A stretch of DNA of 64,000 nucleotides, from contig NC_058045.1 of NCBI RefSeq assembly GCF_020085105.1, forward strand, positions 10,549,833 through 10,613,832, written 5' to 3'. Below, in pieces: positions 49,214 to 60,900 of this stretch. Position 1 is the first letter of the stretch; the number at the start of each line of letters is the position of its first letter. The position numbers were made by a program, and so were the translations under genes. Under the pieces are notes generated by a model. That model was given only the letters and a program-made list of their open reading frames with translations, made no database searches and was not told where the DNA came from. This stretch comes from Siniperca chuatsi (lineage: Eukaryota; Chordata; Actinopteri; Centrarchiformes; Sinipercidae).

Positions 49214-51751
49214 TTAGGCCAAAACAAACTGCCAGTTTGTGAGGAGGATTTTTATACCTCTGATAACGGAGACGACAGATGTGGCCGGGTTAAACTTTAA
49301 CGTGTTTGCATCACCTTTCTTACATTTGTCCCTGAAGACGTATATGCAGCCATTACAGCTGGCCACCTTCCACAGTGAAGGAACGCAGCTCCACACCTCA
49401 GGGAAGCGCAGGCGGGTGAAGCTCTCCAGCAGAGGGTTGTAGCACACCAGGGAGTCTCCTTCTCCTACAATGAAGATCACGTCCATGTGGACCGCAGCGT
49501 GCATGCAGCCCGCAAACGGCAGCATGTAAGGTTTGATTTGGCACTTCTGGGAGGCGGTGTCAAAGCACTGAATCAGTCGAGATGGCTTAGTAAAAAAGTC
49601 CATGTCATTCTCCTCCCCTCCGAGCAGGTAGATGGTACCTCCCAGGTTAACGCCAGAAGCCCCGGACACTGCAGTGTCCAGCTGGCTGGTCTCTGTCCAC
49701 ATGTTGTCCTTCACTGTGTAGTAGATGACGGCGTTAGAGAGTGTGTCCTGCAACGTCTTACCTCCTAGTGAGTAGATAGCATCCTCAGTACAGACAGAGA
49801 CCATGGTATGGTGGAGGCGGTCTCTGGGCAGTGGGGCGCAGCGCTCCCAGTCCATGGTGTGCATGTTGCACTTCCACATGCGGCGAGGGATAGACCCCCC
49901 CACCACATACAGGTCACCTCCGTGTTTACAGGCTGCAGTGATCTGATGGCATAAACTGTTCTGGCCGCTCACGCTAATCGCATCGTCCTCGTCACAGTGA
50001 AGTGACACAGCCAGGGAGTGAGTCCGAGACTCCTCTTTGCCAATCAGGTAAATGTGGACGTTCTCACCAATTTCCTTTAGAAATACAAGATAAAGACATA
50101 TCAGACATCAGAGATACATATAATTACAACACACATAAAATGAGAGCACTCTCTTCAACAATATTTTTCAGCTCTAGATGAAAGAATGTTACCTTGAGAT
50201 TTTCTTGGAGGATACAAGAAAACTCCTCTCTCTCCACCTTGTTGTGGTTTATCCATGACTCGATGGCCACTGTTGGATTCTGGGAGCTCGGAACTCCATC
50301 TGAACACAAACAAACAAACACAAGGCCTAGTGAGTCACATTCATAAAATGCGCGGGGGGGGAACCAGGGACATTGTGGTTTTGTGGTTATATGGTAAGCT
50401 AGCAAGACGCTCCAGATAATGTGTATTCAAGGTTATAGGACTTCCACTGTGCTGGATGTTTTAATAATTATACATAATGTAATGTAGGCTTGTAGTAAAT
50501 GGGAAAAACACTGTTTCGGACGTGATAGCACAGCAATGGGTAATACCTTTGATGATGTCCAAGAGCAGACAGAGAGGCAGATTAAGAAATTCTTCAGTCA
50601 GATGCAGCTGGGTCAGGTGGATTTTAGCACAATGCTTGGCTGCAGTGTACAACTCCTGGTCACTGTGTCTGTCTGCAAGCCACATCACCTGGGCAAAAAC
50701 ACAATTATGACTAAGTAGCATGACTAAGACTGCCAGGCTTGTGAAAAACAGTGACTCACTAAGTGTTTCCCACACATAGACTTTACTTGGGTGGGCTGCC
50801 TAGGTATAATTGGCGACCTATTTTATAATTTTTTATTTTTTTATCCATCCGAGAGACACCAACTGCGATCTTTTAACTAGTGGGCAATCTCCCCTCGCTC
50901 TACCTCCTCCCGTGAGGTCTACTGACAATCGCACATGCTCTGCAGAGAGAGAGAGAGCGAGAGAGATGCTCTCTGGTATTAAGTTAAAAGATGTGGACGC
51001 AGTGGACATTTTACAAACACGGACCAGGTAAAGCAACAGTGATCTTTTCAATAGGCAACGTCATTAACAACAAGCCTCCTCCACACGCGGCTCACTTGCT
51101 GCTGTGAAAACAGAATCGTGAGTTGTGGGAGAGAGAAACAGAAAGACGTGTGTGTAGAGAAAACAAAAAGATAACTGAAGGGAAAAGCAAGGTGAGATTA
51201 AAGTAGAATACATAGTAGTAAAGTAAAATACATATTTGAAAATATGTTCAACACAAGTTCCCTGTCATTCTGTGGGAAACACTGATCACCTGCAGGCAGT
51301 TCTTGACCTCTACTGTCCGTGAGAGGAAGCGGGAGCATTCCTCAAACAGTGCAGTCAGCTGGTACATATCTGCCATCTCATAGGTGTCCTGCAGTTCCTC
51401 CACCCTCAGTTTAATCGTGCCGTGATAGATGTAGTCAATCAGCAGCTGAAACACAGTGGCGCTGACGTCCTTCAGCTCAATAGAGCGGTTGTGGGACTCT
51501 TTGAGGTTGGAGGTGAACATGGAGCGGAAGAAGCTGCTCTGTGCTGAGAGCACCAGCCGGTGCAGGTGAAACTCTTTGCTGTCCACGGTGATGGTGACAT
51601 CAGCGAACAGGCCGTCCTCCAGACACAGGTCCATGATGCTCTTCACCACCCGGCTGGAGTGGGAGCGATCGGTGAAGGTGTATCCCAGGAAGTAGTTCTC
51701 CTCTCCAATAGAGCCACCGACACTGAGGCCCCCCTCCTCGCTGGACTCCAT
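49214..51751 (-). CDS. kbtbd4: Kelch repeat and BTB domain-containing protein 4, complete, 523 aa
   Basis: Four coding exons on the minus strand: 51751-51290, 50688-50547, 50299-50193 and 50074-49214, total 1572 nt. The order is BTB (about 35-150, with LFADVTITVDSKEFHLHR and FRSMFTSNLKESHNRS), BACK (about 155-260) and a C-terminal Kelch propeller from about 290 with GGDLYVVGGSIPRR, YSLGGKTLQDTLSNAVIYY and YLLGGEENDMDFFTKPSRLI. The end ILLTNWQFVLA matches human KBTBD4. It acts as a substrate receptor of a CUL3 ubiquitin ligase; the human protein targets the CoREST complex. A 5' UTR intron with an acceptor at 51765 precedes the first coding exon. Intron 1 is almost filled by a hAT-like MITE that begins at base 7 of the intron. 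Confidence 0.94.
50762..51283. mobile_element. hAT-like MITE filling kbtbd4 intron 1
   Basis: AGTGTTTCCCACA at 50762-50774 is mirrored by TGTGGGAAACACT at 51271-51283, giving a 522-bp element with 13-bp perfect inverted ends. The left and right flanks (GACTCACT and GATCACCT) resemble an eroded 8-bp duplication. The inside has a GA-rich run near 50945-50966 and no transposase frame. The right end lies six bases from the exon 1 donor. Confidence 0.7.
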
Positions 51752-51795
51752 CTTTGCTGCTCACCTGACAAAGTCACCAAAAAGCATCCATTTAC

Positions 51796-52535
51796 AGTCA
51801 GTCGCCAGTTTATAAGATACGTCTTGCTAAAACTAATGCAGTCTAATACAAAAAACTTTTCTAGAGAGGTGTTGATTATAGCCCAACTGATACTGGAGGC
51901 CGATACGGATGTCGATATTGGAGTGCTTAAAAAATGTGATAACAATACATCGGCCAATACATTTTTATAAAAAAAATAAATAGACGAGAAACAAACATTA
52001 TTTATAAGGATTCCTTTTTTTTAATTTGTTACCAAGATATGTACTGAGCAGGACATTTTATAGTTGAATAGTGGACATACTATGTAACGGTGACAGTATT
52101 TATAAATTAGGTCAAACACATTCTGGCATTTCTGTACAGCAGTTTCTTGTTACTTATCAGCCGACCGACACACCAATACAATATATCTAAAACACGCTAA
52201 TATCCGCTGATACATTAGCGCGGCTCATTTATCCCTCTAGCTTTGGTGTTAATTTAACTTTATGGTCATTTTTCGAGACTGTAGTTTGAGGTGCTGTTCA
52301 GTTGTATTGCGTTATACTGAAAGGTGTTTCTAATCATTTGTCCAACCCATTTATTTCAACTAGGAGAGACTAAATATTAGACACCCATCAGTAAAACACA
52401 ATATAATTCAACAAAAACACACACTTCAGCCTCAAAATTCACCATAACGTCAAATCAACACGTGATTTCTTGCAGGACTGTTGTATTAGACTGCATTGGT
52501 TTTAACTAGACGTATCTTATAAAATGGCAACTGAG
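51796..52535 (+). repeat. MITE family D copy with another repeat inserted
   Basis: The ends (CAGTCGCCAGTTTATAAGAT ... AATGCAGTCTAATACA and TGTATTAGACTGCATTGG ... ATCTTATAAAATGGCAACTG) are inverted repeats of about 50 bp. The element is about three times longer than the copy at 12442 because of an insert at about 51886-52225. It lies in the 5' UTR intron of kbtbd4. Confidence 0.8.
51886..52225. repeat. second repeat nested inside the family D element
   Basis: The left part (CCCAACTGATACTGGAGGCC, CGATATTGGAGT, ACATCGGCCAATACA) and the right part (CAGCCGACCGACACACC, ATATCCGCTGATACA) are not family D. They share repeated CGAT/CCGA-type words, as in a common fish repeat whose ends are rich in 'GCCGATAT'. 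Limits are approximate. Confidence 0.5.
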
Positions 52536-52966
52536 TTTATAACGTTATAATGTGCAAAAACAGAGGCAGCTGCTCAAAAGCTTAGTTATATTGCCATTAA
52601 ATTAACTAATGAAACGTTTTTATCGTTAGTTAATATACAGATGATGTAGCTAGTGCCTGAGATGCTTTTTGACACATAATCGAGAGCTCGTTTAATAATG
52701 TCCCAAAATATATATTAGCTATATTTATTGTACACAATTACTAACTGGCTATGTTAACGCTAGCTATGCTGTAGCTTTAGCACCTACAGCAGCCAGCCGG
52801 CTAACGGTCCCTTGAGTGAAAATTCAACCGTGATACCGTAAAGGTAGAGTTATAACCAGGACTGTGAATGACACAAAGTAGTTGTGACGCTTTAAACACG
52901 ACTAATAAACATGCGGGGTTACCGTTATCTCCACTACTTTATCATTCAGGAGGAGCTGAACTCTTC

Positions 52967-52975
52967 ACCGGAAGT
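52967..52975 (+). promoter_or_regulatory. ETS/GABP-type site at the kbtbd4 promoter
   Basis: ACCGGAAGT matches the GABP consensus. It lies where the first non-coding exon of kbtbd4 should begin, about 1.2 kb upstream of its ATG and 0.9 kb upstream of fam180b on the other strand. GCTAGC and GCTAAC words cluster just downstream in the kbtbd4 direction (52740-52810). Confidence 0.45.
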
Positions 52976-53852
52976 AAATAAACTTTTTCATCGGTCAGCT
53001 ATGAAACGATTCGCTGGTCTGTCAACCGGTGCTACTGCCGCCACGTGGTGGAGCTGTGTTACTACAGCTGTCATTTAGGAAATAATCCTTTTTTCTTGAT
53101 GTAAATAATGCTGTAGGTCACTCAACTCACAAGATATAATCTGTTAATTTATACTAAATAAGTAATTTAAACTGAGAGGAGTCAGTTATGTAGGTTGCAC
53201 GGTTAGCTAATTACTTAATTAGCTACATAGTGACTCCAGGGTATGTTGTGATAAAAATAATGCCTTTGTCACAGCACATGCTGTATATAATCTTCACCAA
53301 CTGCACTTTTCAGAGCTGGCTTCACCCACTGACTGTCATGTCTGTTAAAGCTGGAATATTTATGAAGGAGAACATTTTTGATTTTGTTGTAAATGATTGG
53401 ATTTATTTATTTTACACATTTATAGTTGTAAATTCCCCCTGAATGAACACATATAAGAATTAACTACATATACTTTGCAAAATTTTCTCAGTGTATGAAG
53501 GACAAAAATCCCATAAAGCCTCTTTCTTTATTGGACTGGATTTATGTTAATTGAGAAGGATCCTCACCCTTTGTTAATTCATATTGATGTAATTGATGTT
53601 TTTGTTTATTTATTTTTTGTTGTTGCCTCTGTGAACTTTAAGTCCTGCTAGCTCAAAGTTCTGCATGCTGTGGATAAGAAGTGTTGCCATCTGCTCTGCA
53701 TCAAAGCCAACTGGCTTTTTGTCCCTTTTTCCAAGGAGGAAAAATGTACGGCATTCAGGCTGACTTGCTTCCTGGATTCACAAAAGTGGGTGAGGGAGAG
53801 CAGAGGTGAGAAGGATGCGGTGTATTATCAGTCGTTAATAATCAAGAGAAGA

Positions 53853-54629
53853 ATGAAAATACAACTAACGGTCTGCCTTCAGGTCATTTTGTTGCTTTGG
53901 TTTGAGCAAGTGCTGCAAGGTAAGTGGAAACAGAATATCTTCTAACAGGACTGTGATGAGGACAAAAAGTTTTAGGTTGTTATATGATACTGCCTGCACT
54001 GTTCAATATGCAGTAAACAGAATTACAAGTGTTCAGTGTCAGCGACTAATTTCAATTATGTCCCAGTTAAACTTAAGTATTTTCTACTGTAGATGTGGCT
54101 GCAGGCAGAAGTCCAACTTCTCAAAAAACTGGCTCATCAGTTTCTGATGCAAACCTGATGTTTGAGGTACTTTTTTCATTTTAGAGTTAACAGAAGTCTA
54201 CATGCAGATAAATTAAAAATCTTGCAATGTTTTATTTGCAGAGTAAGTGATGGATATTTCTTTTTCCTCTCCTGTATGCAGTTTTTGCTGGGCGGGGTAG
54301 AGCTGGACCAGGACAACAACATCGTCCTGCTCGACAAAGAGATGGCATCAATGAGGCCAGGGCGGGCTTTCCTGTCTGAGATCAATGACAACATTCCCAG
54401 AAGTCTGAGCTCCATGGTGCAGATGGTGACCGCACTGGAGGGTCAGAGGAGAAGGCCGCTGACCCAGGTTCAGTTTGAGAGTCTTGTCCTGAGCATGGTG
54501 TACTCTGCCCACCAGGCCTGGCATCAGGAGAGAAAAGAGGAACAGGAGGCCTGGGGTGGAGTGCTCCTCCAGGTGGCAAACGTCACGGTCCATGAACTAC
54601 GTGGAAGTTACCTCTTCAGTTATGCATGA
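53853..54629 (+). CDS. fam180b: FAM180 family secreted protein (FAM180B-like), complete, 162 aa
   Basis: Three coding exons: 53853-53919, 54093-54166 and 54282-54629 (TGA). The chosen Met opens a clear signal peptide (MKIQLTVCLQVILLLWFEQV); the reading frame upstream is open to 53670 but hydrophilic and unlike the family. The mature part has the FAM180 pattern: a (M/L)xEFLL(G/A)xxELxxD start at about residue 46, then LDKEMASMR, IPRSLSSM, and a C-terminal helix with a QFESLVLSMVYSAHQAW-type block. The function of the family is unknown. The B rather than A name rests on position: in human, FAM180B lies beside KBTBD4 and not far from DDB2 at 11p11.2. A polyadenylation signal follows at 54669. 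Confidence 0.8.
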
Positions 54630-54668
54630 TACTCATACTGCCATTCTGTATGAGATAAAGGTGTATGC

Positions 54669-54674
54669 AATAAA
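54669..54674 (+). terminator. fam180b: polyadenylation signal of fam180b
   Basis: AATAAA, 40 bp after the stop. The ddb2 signal on the other strand is only about 100 bp away. Confidence 0.65.
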
Positions 54675-54770
54675 ATACTTGCCTTACATTTTTGTGAAAT
54701 GCGTATTCATAATAATGCATGTGGTCAAAAATGTGTAAAACGACTCAATAATGTATGAAACATGGTCATT

Positions 54771-54776
54771 TTTATT
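54771..54776 (-). terminator. ddb2: polyadenylation signal of ddb2
   Basis: TTTATT on the plus strand is AATAAA on the minus strand, about 170 bp beyond the ddb2 stop. Confidence 0.6.
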
Positions 54777-54945
54777 ACAGTAAAAAAACATTTGTGAGAA
54801 CATACAAGAGTTTTAAACTGGTTTATAAAAGATATCTGAAACGTTTTTTGAACATTCAAACAATCCCTGAAGTCAGAGACACAACAAACAGTAAACAAAA
54901 GGAATATACACACATGGATTTTCAAGATCCTCACTACCATATAGT

Positions 54946-57900
54946 TTACTTCTTCCTCATCTGGGCTTGTTTTTGTTTAGTACACCCAGTCTTCGTCTTG
55001 GTTTTGGTCTCTGATCGTTGCATAGAAGCTAGTTTCTTCTTGAGCTTTGCATCCACAGCAGGACCTCTCCTGTCCCTGCTGGAGCGCTGCTGAGTCCTCC
55101 TCTGGCACCTTAAGCCGTCCGCTGAGGTCAAGGTTTCCTCCTGTTCTTTGTGCCGATCACTGATCAATGACTCGTTCCTGTCCCAGACCAGCACCGTTAC
55201 ACCTGTGAGTGAACATTAGGCAGCTTTAGTGACACACTTTGTCCTTCTCTCACAGAACTGGTTTGAATCAAGTCATCAGATAACACATCTATCAGTGTAC
55301 TTTTGAAGAACTTACCCATTCCAGATCCAATCACATCACCCACTGGATTGAATTTGTTGATCTGTAAATAAATATATGTGTGTGTTAGTAACTACAGTTT
55401 TGGTGTCTTTAAAAGGTTTTTCTGGTGTTTTTTAACACATACTTACAGATTTGATCCCTGAAGCTGTGGGATCCTGCAGCTGACACACAAGCTCTGCTGT
55501 GTTGGAATCAAAGATGTCGATGCTCCTCTGATCTCCGGGGCAAACCCGGTCATCAGGGTAGCGGCCCACCACAATTAGGTCATAGACAGGGTGCCATGTG
55601 GCCTACAGAGAAATAACAACAGTATTCTGTTGTCACAAATGCTATCCTACCACACTCACAAAGCACACACACAAAGATGTTGCTTGCTCCTAGCCTCCTC
55701 TTCAAATACCACCTGGTCCATTATTATCTACAAGTCTACAAATGAATATTAATATTATTTCTCCAGCAGATTTTTATACTCATTTTGATACTGATGGCAC
55801 AGCCTCATATGCATTTGGCTGTTGCCCTCAAGCCACGTCCAGATTACTATTTGACATTTTCAGACCTCTCTTAAACTTGTACTGAATGCCAATAAGATGA
55901 AACGTGGTTTAGTCACAAGAACCTGTAATTTCACTGTACTTCTTCCTGCCTATAAAACAATACATATATCAGGTAAAGCATGTTTTTCTTCAGTCGACAA
56001 TCCTGTCCGTGCTTCACTTCGGAGATATCCTGAACTCATACTGCTTTGTGGATGTCCTTCGTTCATTAAACCATGTTTGTTAGTTACGTTTTTGAAGTCA
56101 TGATCCCTCAGGAGACATTTCTACACAAGTTACAGGAGGATACATACACAATGCAGAGAAGAAACAAACCTTGATGGGTGTGAGATGCTGAAACTGTCTG
56201 TGCGGATGTTGGATGATATGTTGAGGCTTCGACCAATCAGAGGATGAGTAGACCCGGATCTGGTCATACTGATCCGTGGTGAGCAACTTGGAGCAGTCCA
56301 ACGGGTTGAAAAAGGCTGTGAGGAGGCGACAGTACCAGCTTAACCAAAATAACCTAGATTTTCTTTAAGATCTGTAGTCATAGCAACTGTAATACAAATC
56401 ATGACTTCTTTTAGGTTCTTGTCTTCATTAACTAACTCAGAACTCAGACATTTGTCACAAAGAAATCACTTGCATCTTATACCAACAATGACACTTTGCA
56501 ACTATATGTATTGTCTATATTAATGTGAAACATGGATGGTACACTACCAGAGGTCTCTTCAAAACTCAGGACAAGTTACATTTAATGTACCATTTACTTT
56601 TCTATCATTTATATTGCACAAATGTCACAATGTTCCTAAAACTGCAGAATTTTCTAAAAAAAACCCAAAACGTAATTAAGTAAGACAGGGTTTTCTGATT
56701 GAGAGCGTTACCAGAGTTGACAGCTCTCTCATGAGGCATGTCATGGAGGAAGCTCTTCTTATCTTTGATGTTTCTCAGGTCCCAAAGCTTCACCGTGTGG
56801 TCAACTGAGGCCGTCGCCAACAACCAATCACAACGGGGGTTGAACTCTGCATGGGTCACTTTGGCTTTGTGCAACTTGTCACTGAAAATCTACAACATCC
56901 AAACAGAACAATGAAATTCATTAAAATATTTACTTGTTTGAGATATACTAATTCTCTTTAGTGGCTAAAAGACAATACAAGCCCTTTGTTGTCTCATTAA
57001 AATACAGTAGAATTTAACCTTTTGGCCATCCAAACCCAGGAGTAAGAGCTGTCCCACATTGTCTCCTGTCACAAGCATCTGTCTGCTTACTGACACATCT
57101 ACACAGCAGTACCAGTAACTGTAAGGAAACAAAGAACAAAGTGAATTAAGTGGATATAACAGAAGAAAAATCAAACAGGGATGAAGCTAAGAAATTCCAC
57201 AGTGCGACAATACATTTATGATCCAATAGACAAAAATCTTTTTTTTCTAAATTAATGATAAAAATGTTTTAAACATTCAACAGGATGTGAGTTAATTTAA
57301 CATAATCTTAAATAAGTGTCACAAATCTGAACACATGAATGACTGTAATATTCCTTTTCATTGCTGTCCAGTGAAAGATATGTTAGCATTTCCTACAATT
57401 TTAAAGTTTTCACATAAACTGAAGGTTGCTTGTATGTCTCAGGCTAAAAAACACCTAGAAATACACATCAAATTATCTAAGAAGTGCATTGTTACAAATC
57501 TGAAAATAAAAGCTTTTTTCTTCTTTCATGAAAAGCTGAAATTTTGGAGATGCATGTTTTTATTTTTTAGTTTATACTTTAGCAGAACATTAACAAGATC
57601 GCAGCATGTCTTTGCCGAGCATCAGTCTTCTTTGCAGTTTTCTCACCAAACATTGTGGTGATCGTGGCCACAGTCTTGAGTTCTGGACAGAACAGCGGGT
57701 GCGCGGCCCTCAAAGCTCTGCATGGTCAACGAGCCCTCACCAGAAGCCACATAGACTTTGGAAAGGTCCATCGGGCAAAACTTCATCCCTCCAATAAAAT
57801 CTCCCGCTCCGCTCTGTGCACAGAAACACAAATGCAGACTTATCACGGGCAGTTATTAGCAACACACTGCCACACAAATGTTTAGCATTAAACCAATAAG

Positions 57901-60900
57901 GGCCACCTGTTAAGAAGACTGATGCTAGACTGATCAGGCCTAAAATCTACAACCCTATCTGATTGTAGCTCAAAGAAAACAAGGGGACTTAGTCTTACTT
58001 CAGCACATCTGTATTGGCAAACACACTGAAATCTCGAAGTGCTGTCGTACCCCCGATAGACGAGGTGAACAGCTGAGTGGGATTTAACTGGTTAAACTTC
58101 ATGTCTGTAACTGAGTCTCCAGCCTCCATCTAAGCAGAGAACCAATAACAGTGTGTCGTCAAGTAAATCTAATTTGCACGGTTTTGAAATTAATCATAAT
58201 TTAAAAGCAATATTTAAAAAAACAAAACAGATAATTTGTTGAACACCTCGTTCTGTTCATTTAAATATCTGGTAAAACAAATGTGACACTCACGCAGGAA
58301 CTCACCCCTTGAATAAAAGTTTTCTTCATGGGCACCTCAAAGTCCCACAGATATATATCACCACCCTTGGACCCCACAGCCAGAGTGGTGGGATGAGTGG
58401 GATGCCACTCCAGACAGGTGATCCTGCGGTCGAAGGGGCTGGTAGCACCGTGGAAATGATACGACGACAGTGAGCGAACAAAAGGTTCCTGAAGACACTG
58501 GAAGAGACAACAGAGTTGAATGTACAACTGACAGATTTCCAATGTGTGGAGATCCGATATACACTGTCTATTGCCTGACTGACTACCTGGCCTTATAAGG
58601 AAGGTAACAAAGGGTAATCTGTTCTGTACTGTGGGAACTATGTGGGAGCTTTTGGACTCCAATTAAAATGAATGCAACAACAAAAGGCATCAGAGCTATA
58701 TATTTCAGATACATACTGTATATAAGTCAAACTTATATCCTTTAGTATGTGTCTCTAAAGGAGAGCTGTTATTAATTCATCTGTAAATATTTTTAAGACT
58801 AATATATTTATGTGTTATCTAAATATATTTTTGTCCATAAAATGCCAGATAGTGAAAAATTAACACTTTCACAGAGCTGTAAGTGACGTCTTCGAGAATG
58901 TTTTTTTCAAACTGACCCAAAGAATTTTAGTATTTTTTTCTTGATACATGACTTCAAAAATTAATTGATCAACAGAATTGTCTGTGATTAGTTTTCTGCC
59001 AACTGACTAATTGTTTTAGTTGTAACAGACAGCTTCTTAAGTTGTGTTACGTCATGGGTTTGAAAGAATGAGATGAGAGAAACAAAGTCACGATGAGGAT
59101 ACAAGGACTTGGAAAATAGATAAAATAACAGGTTTCAACGCTTTATGGCGAAGTTAAATTTCCTCAAATTCAGAGTGTCTATTATCCAAATGTCTTTATA
59201 GCTACAGTACATTCAGTATATGGAACCACTTGAGCTTTAAGTTGAAGTTTAAAGTGATTATTATCATAAAATAATCTATAACACTTGTAATATAGTGTAA
59301 AAGAGTATTTTACTTCCATGTAATGCATTTTCTGTAACTTTCATGAAGAGCAGCAGTTGCCAGTGTGGCAGCTACTATGATAATGATCAAAATGAAGAAA
59401 TAAAATAGATTTCCATATTTTAAAAACTGTTCCACTTGACATAGAAAACATCTTTGCAGTTTTTGACCGTTTTTTTTTGCAATTTGAACACAGTTGACGT
59501 GTCCTCTTTGGAGCTCAACTTGTTGTCTCATATTGTTGTCAGGGATTTTCCATATCTGACAACATTACTTACTCGTTTTTAGCCTAATATGATCCACCTG
59601 TGTAGCAGTGATTGTGTCTTCTTCCATGAGGTGTTTAAATTTCCATATCTTTAATATATACAATGCTGAATTACCAACCGAGCCCGTAAACTGGGTTGGG
59701 CTGATTTAGTTCGGGGAATGTGTACAATTAAAACACAATAACAACTGACATGCTGATCTTGAGGCCCCGTGTCAAAATCTACTTCTCTGAGCTTTGGGCT
59801 TACATGTGGCAGTTTTTTTATTTACTTGCAAGTGAATGTGGCCATGAATATGTGTTCCTACGTAACAGAAATTCATCCACATTTACCATTGTACTTTTTA
59901 CAGCACTACATGTATTTGACAGCTATAGTTACTAGTTACTTTTCTGATTAAGATTTTATAAATACAATTTTGAGGCACTACGACTTTTCTTAAGTATTCA
60001 CCTTTTCAGCTACTTTTTAATTCTACTCCACTACACGTCAGAGGCAAATATTTAGTGGGGGAAGAAGTACTCAGATCCTTTACTTAAGTAAAAGTATAAA
60101 TACCATAGTCTAAAAATACTCCATTACAAGTTAAAGTCCTGAATTCAAAATGTTACTTGAGTAAAAGTACAGAAGTATTATCAGCAAAATACTGTACTTC
60201 ATACTATCAGAAGTAAAAGTACTCATTATGCAGAATGGCTCCTTTCAAAGTGTTATATTATTATAGAATATTATATATTTCTGTTTCCATCACTAACAAA
60301 TACATGTAAGAGCATTGTAATGTTGTAGTTTGTCAATGTGAAGCCACTTATTAGTAGTACAGTACTGCAATAAATATCATATAAGCATACCATATGTTTT
60401 TTTAATGTAAAAAGTAACTAGTAACTATAAGTGTAGTAAAAAGTACAATATTTCCCACTGAGTGGAGTAGAAGTATAAGGTAACATAAAATGGAATCACT
60501 CAAGTATCTCAAAAATGTACTTAAGTGCAGTATTTGAGTAAATGCACTTAGTTATTTCCCTCACACATTTGCACAGAATGATTTAAAGATGTAATGCATG
60601 TGGAGAATTTCCCTACATCCACATACAGCTATGGCATTATATTTTTTTACACTGTGAGTTTCTGTATTTGGCCCCGCTGTGCAGCCTCACCTGAGACCAG
60701 CAGTCTCACCTGTCTCATCTGTGAGTGAAGACTTTGCCCCAAAGTGCTTTTATAAATGTAGTGCAGGATGCTTCCTCGCCCACTTCTCTTCTGGACTCCT
60801 GCAGACTTGAGAGGAGGCCCTGCTGCTGCAAGACACACAAACCAAATTAAATCTTTCGCGTTCAGTGTCACCGCGCTGAAGCTGTCCTGTCAGGGCTGCA

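Noticed and set aside
51560-51970. 136-codon plus-strand frame
   Set aside because: Antisense to kbtbd4 coding exon 1 and running into a MITE; it is a shadow of the BTB coding sequence.
53670-53852. Longer N-terminus for fam180b starting at 53670
   Set aside because: The extra 61 residues are hydrophilic and would bury the obvious signal peptide that starts at 53853.
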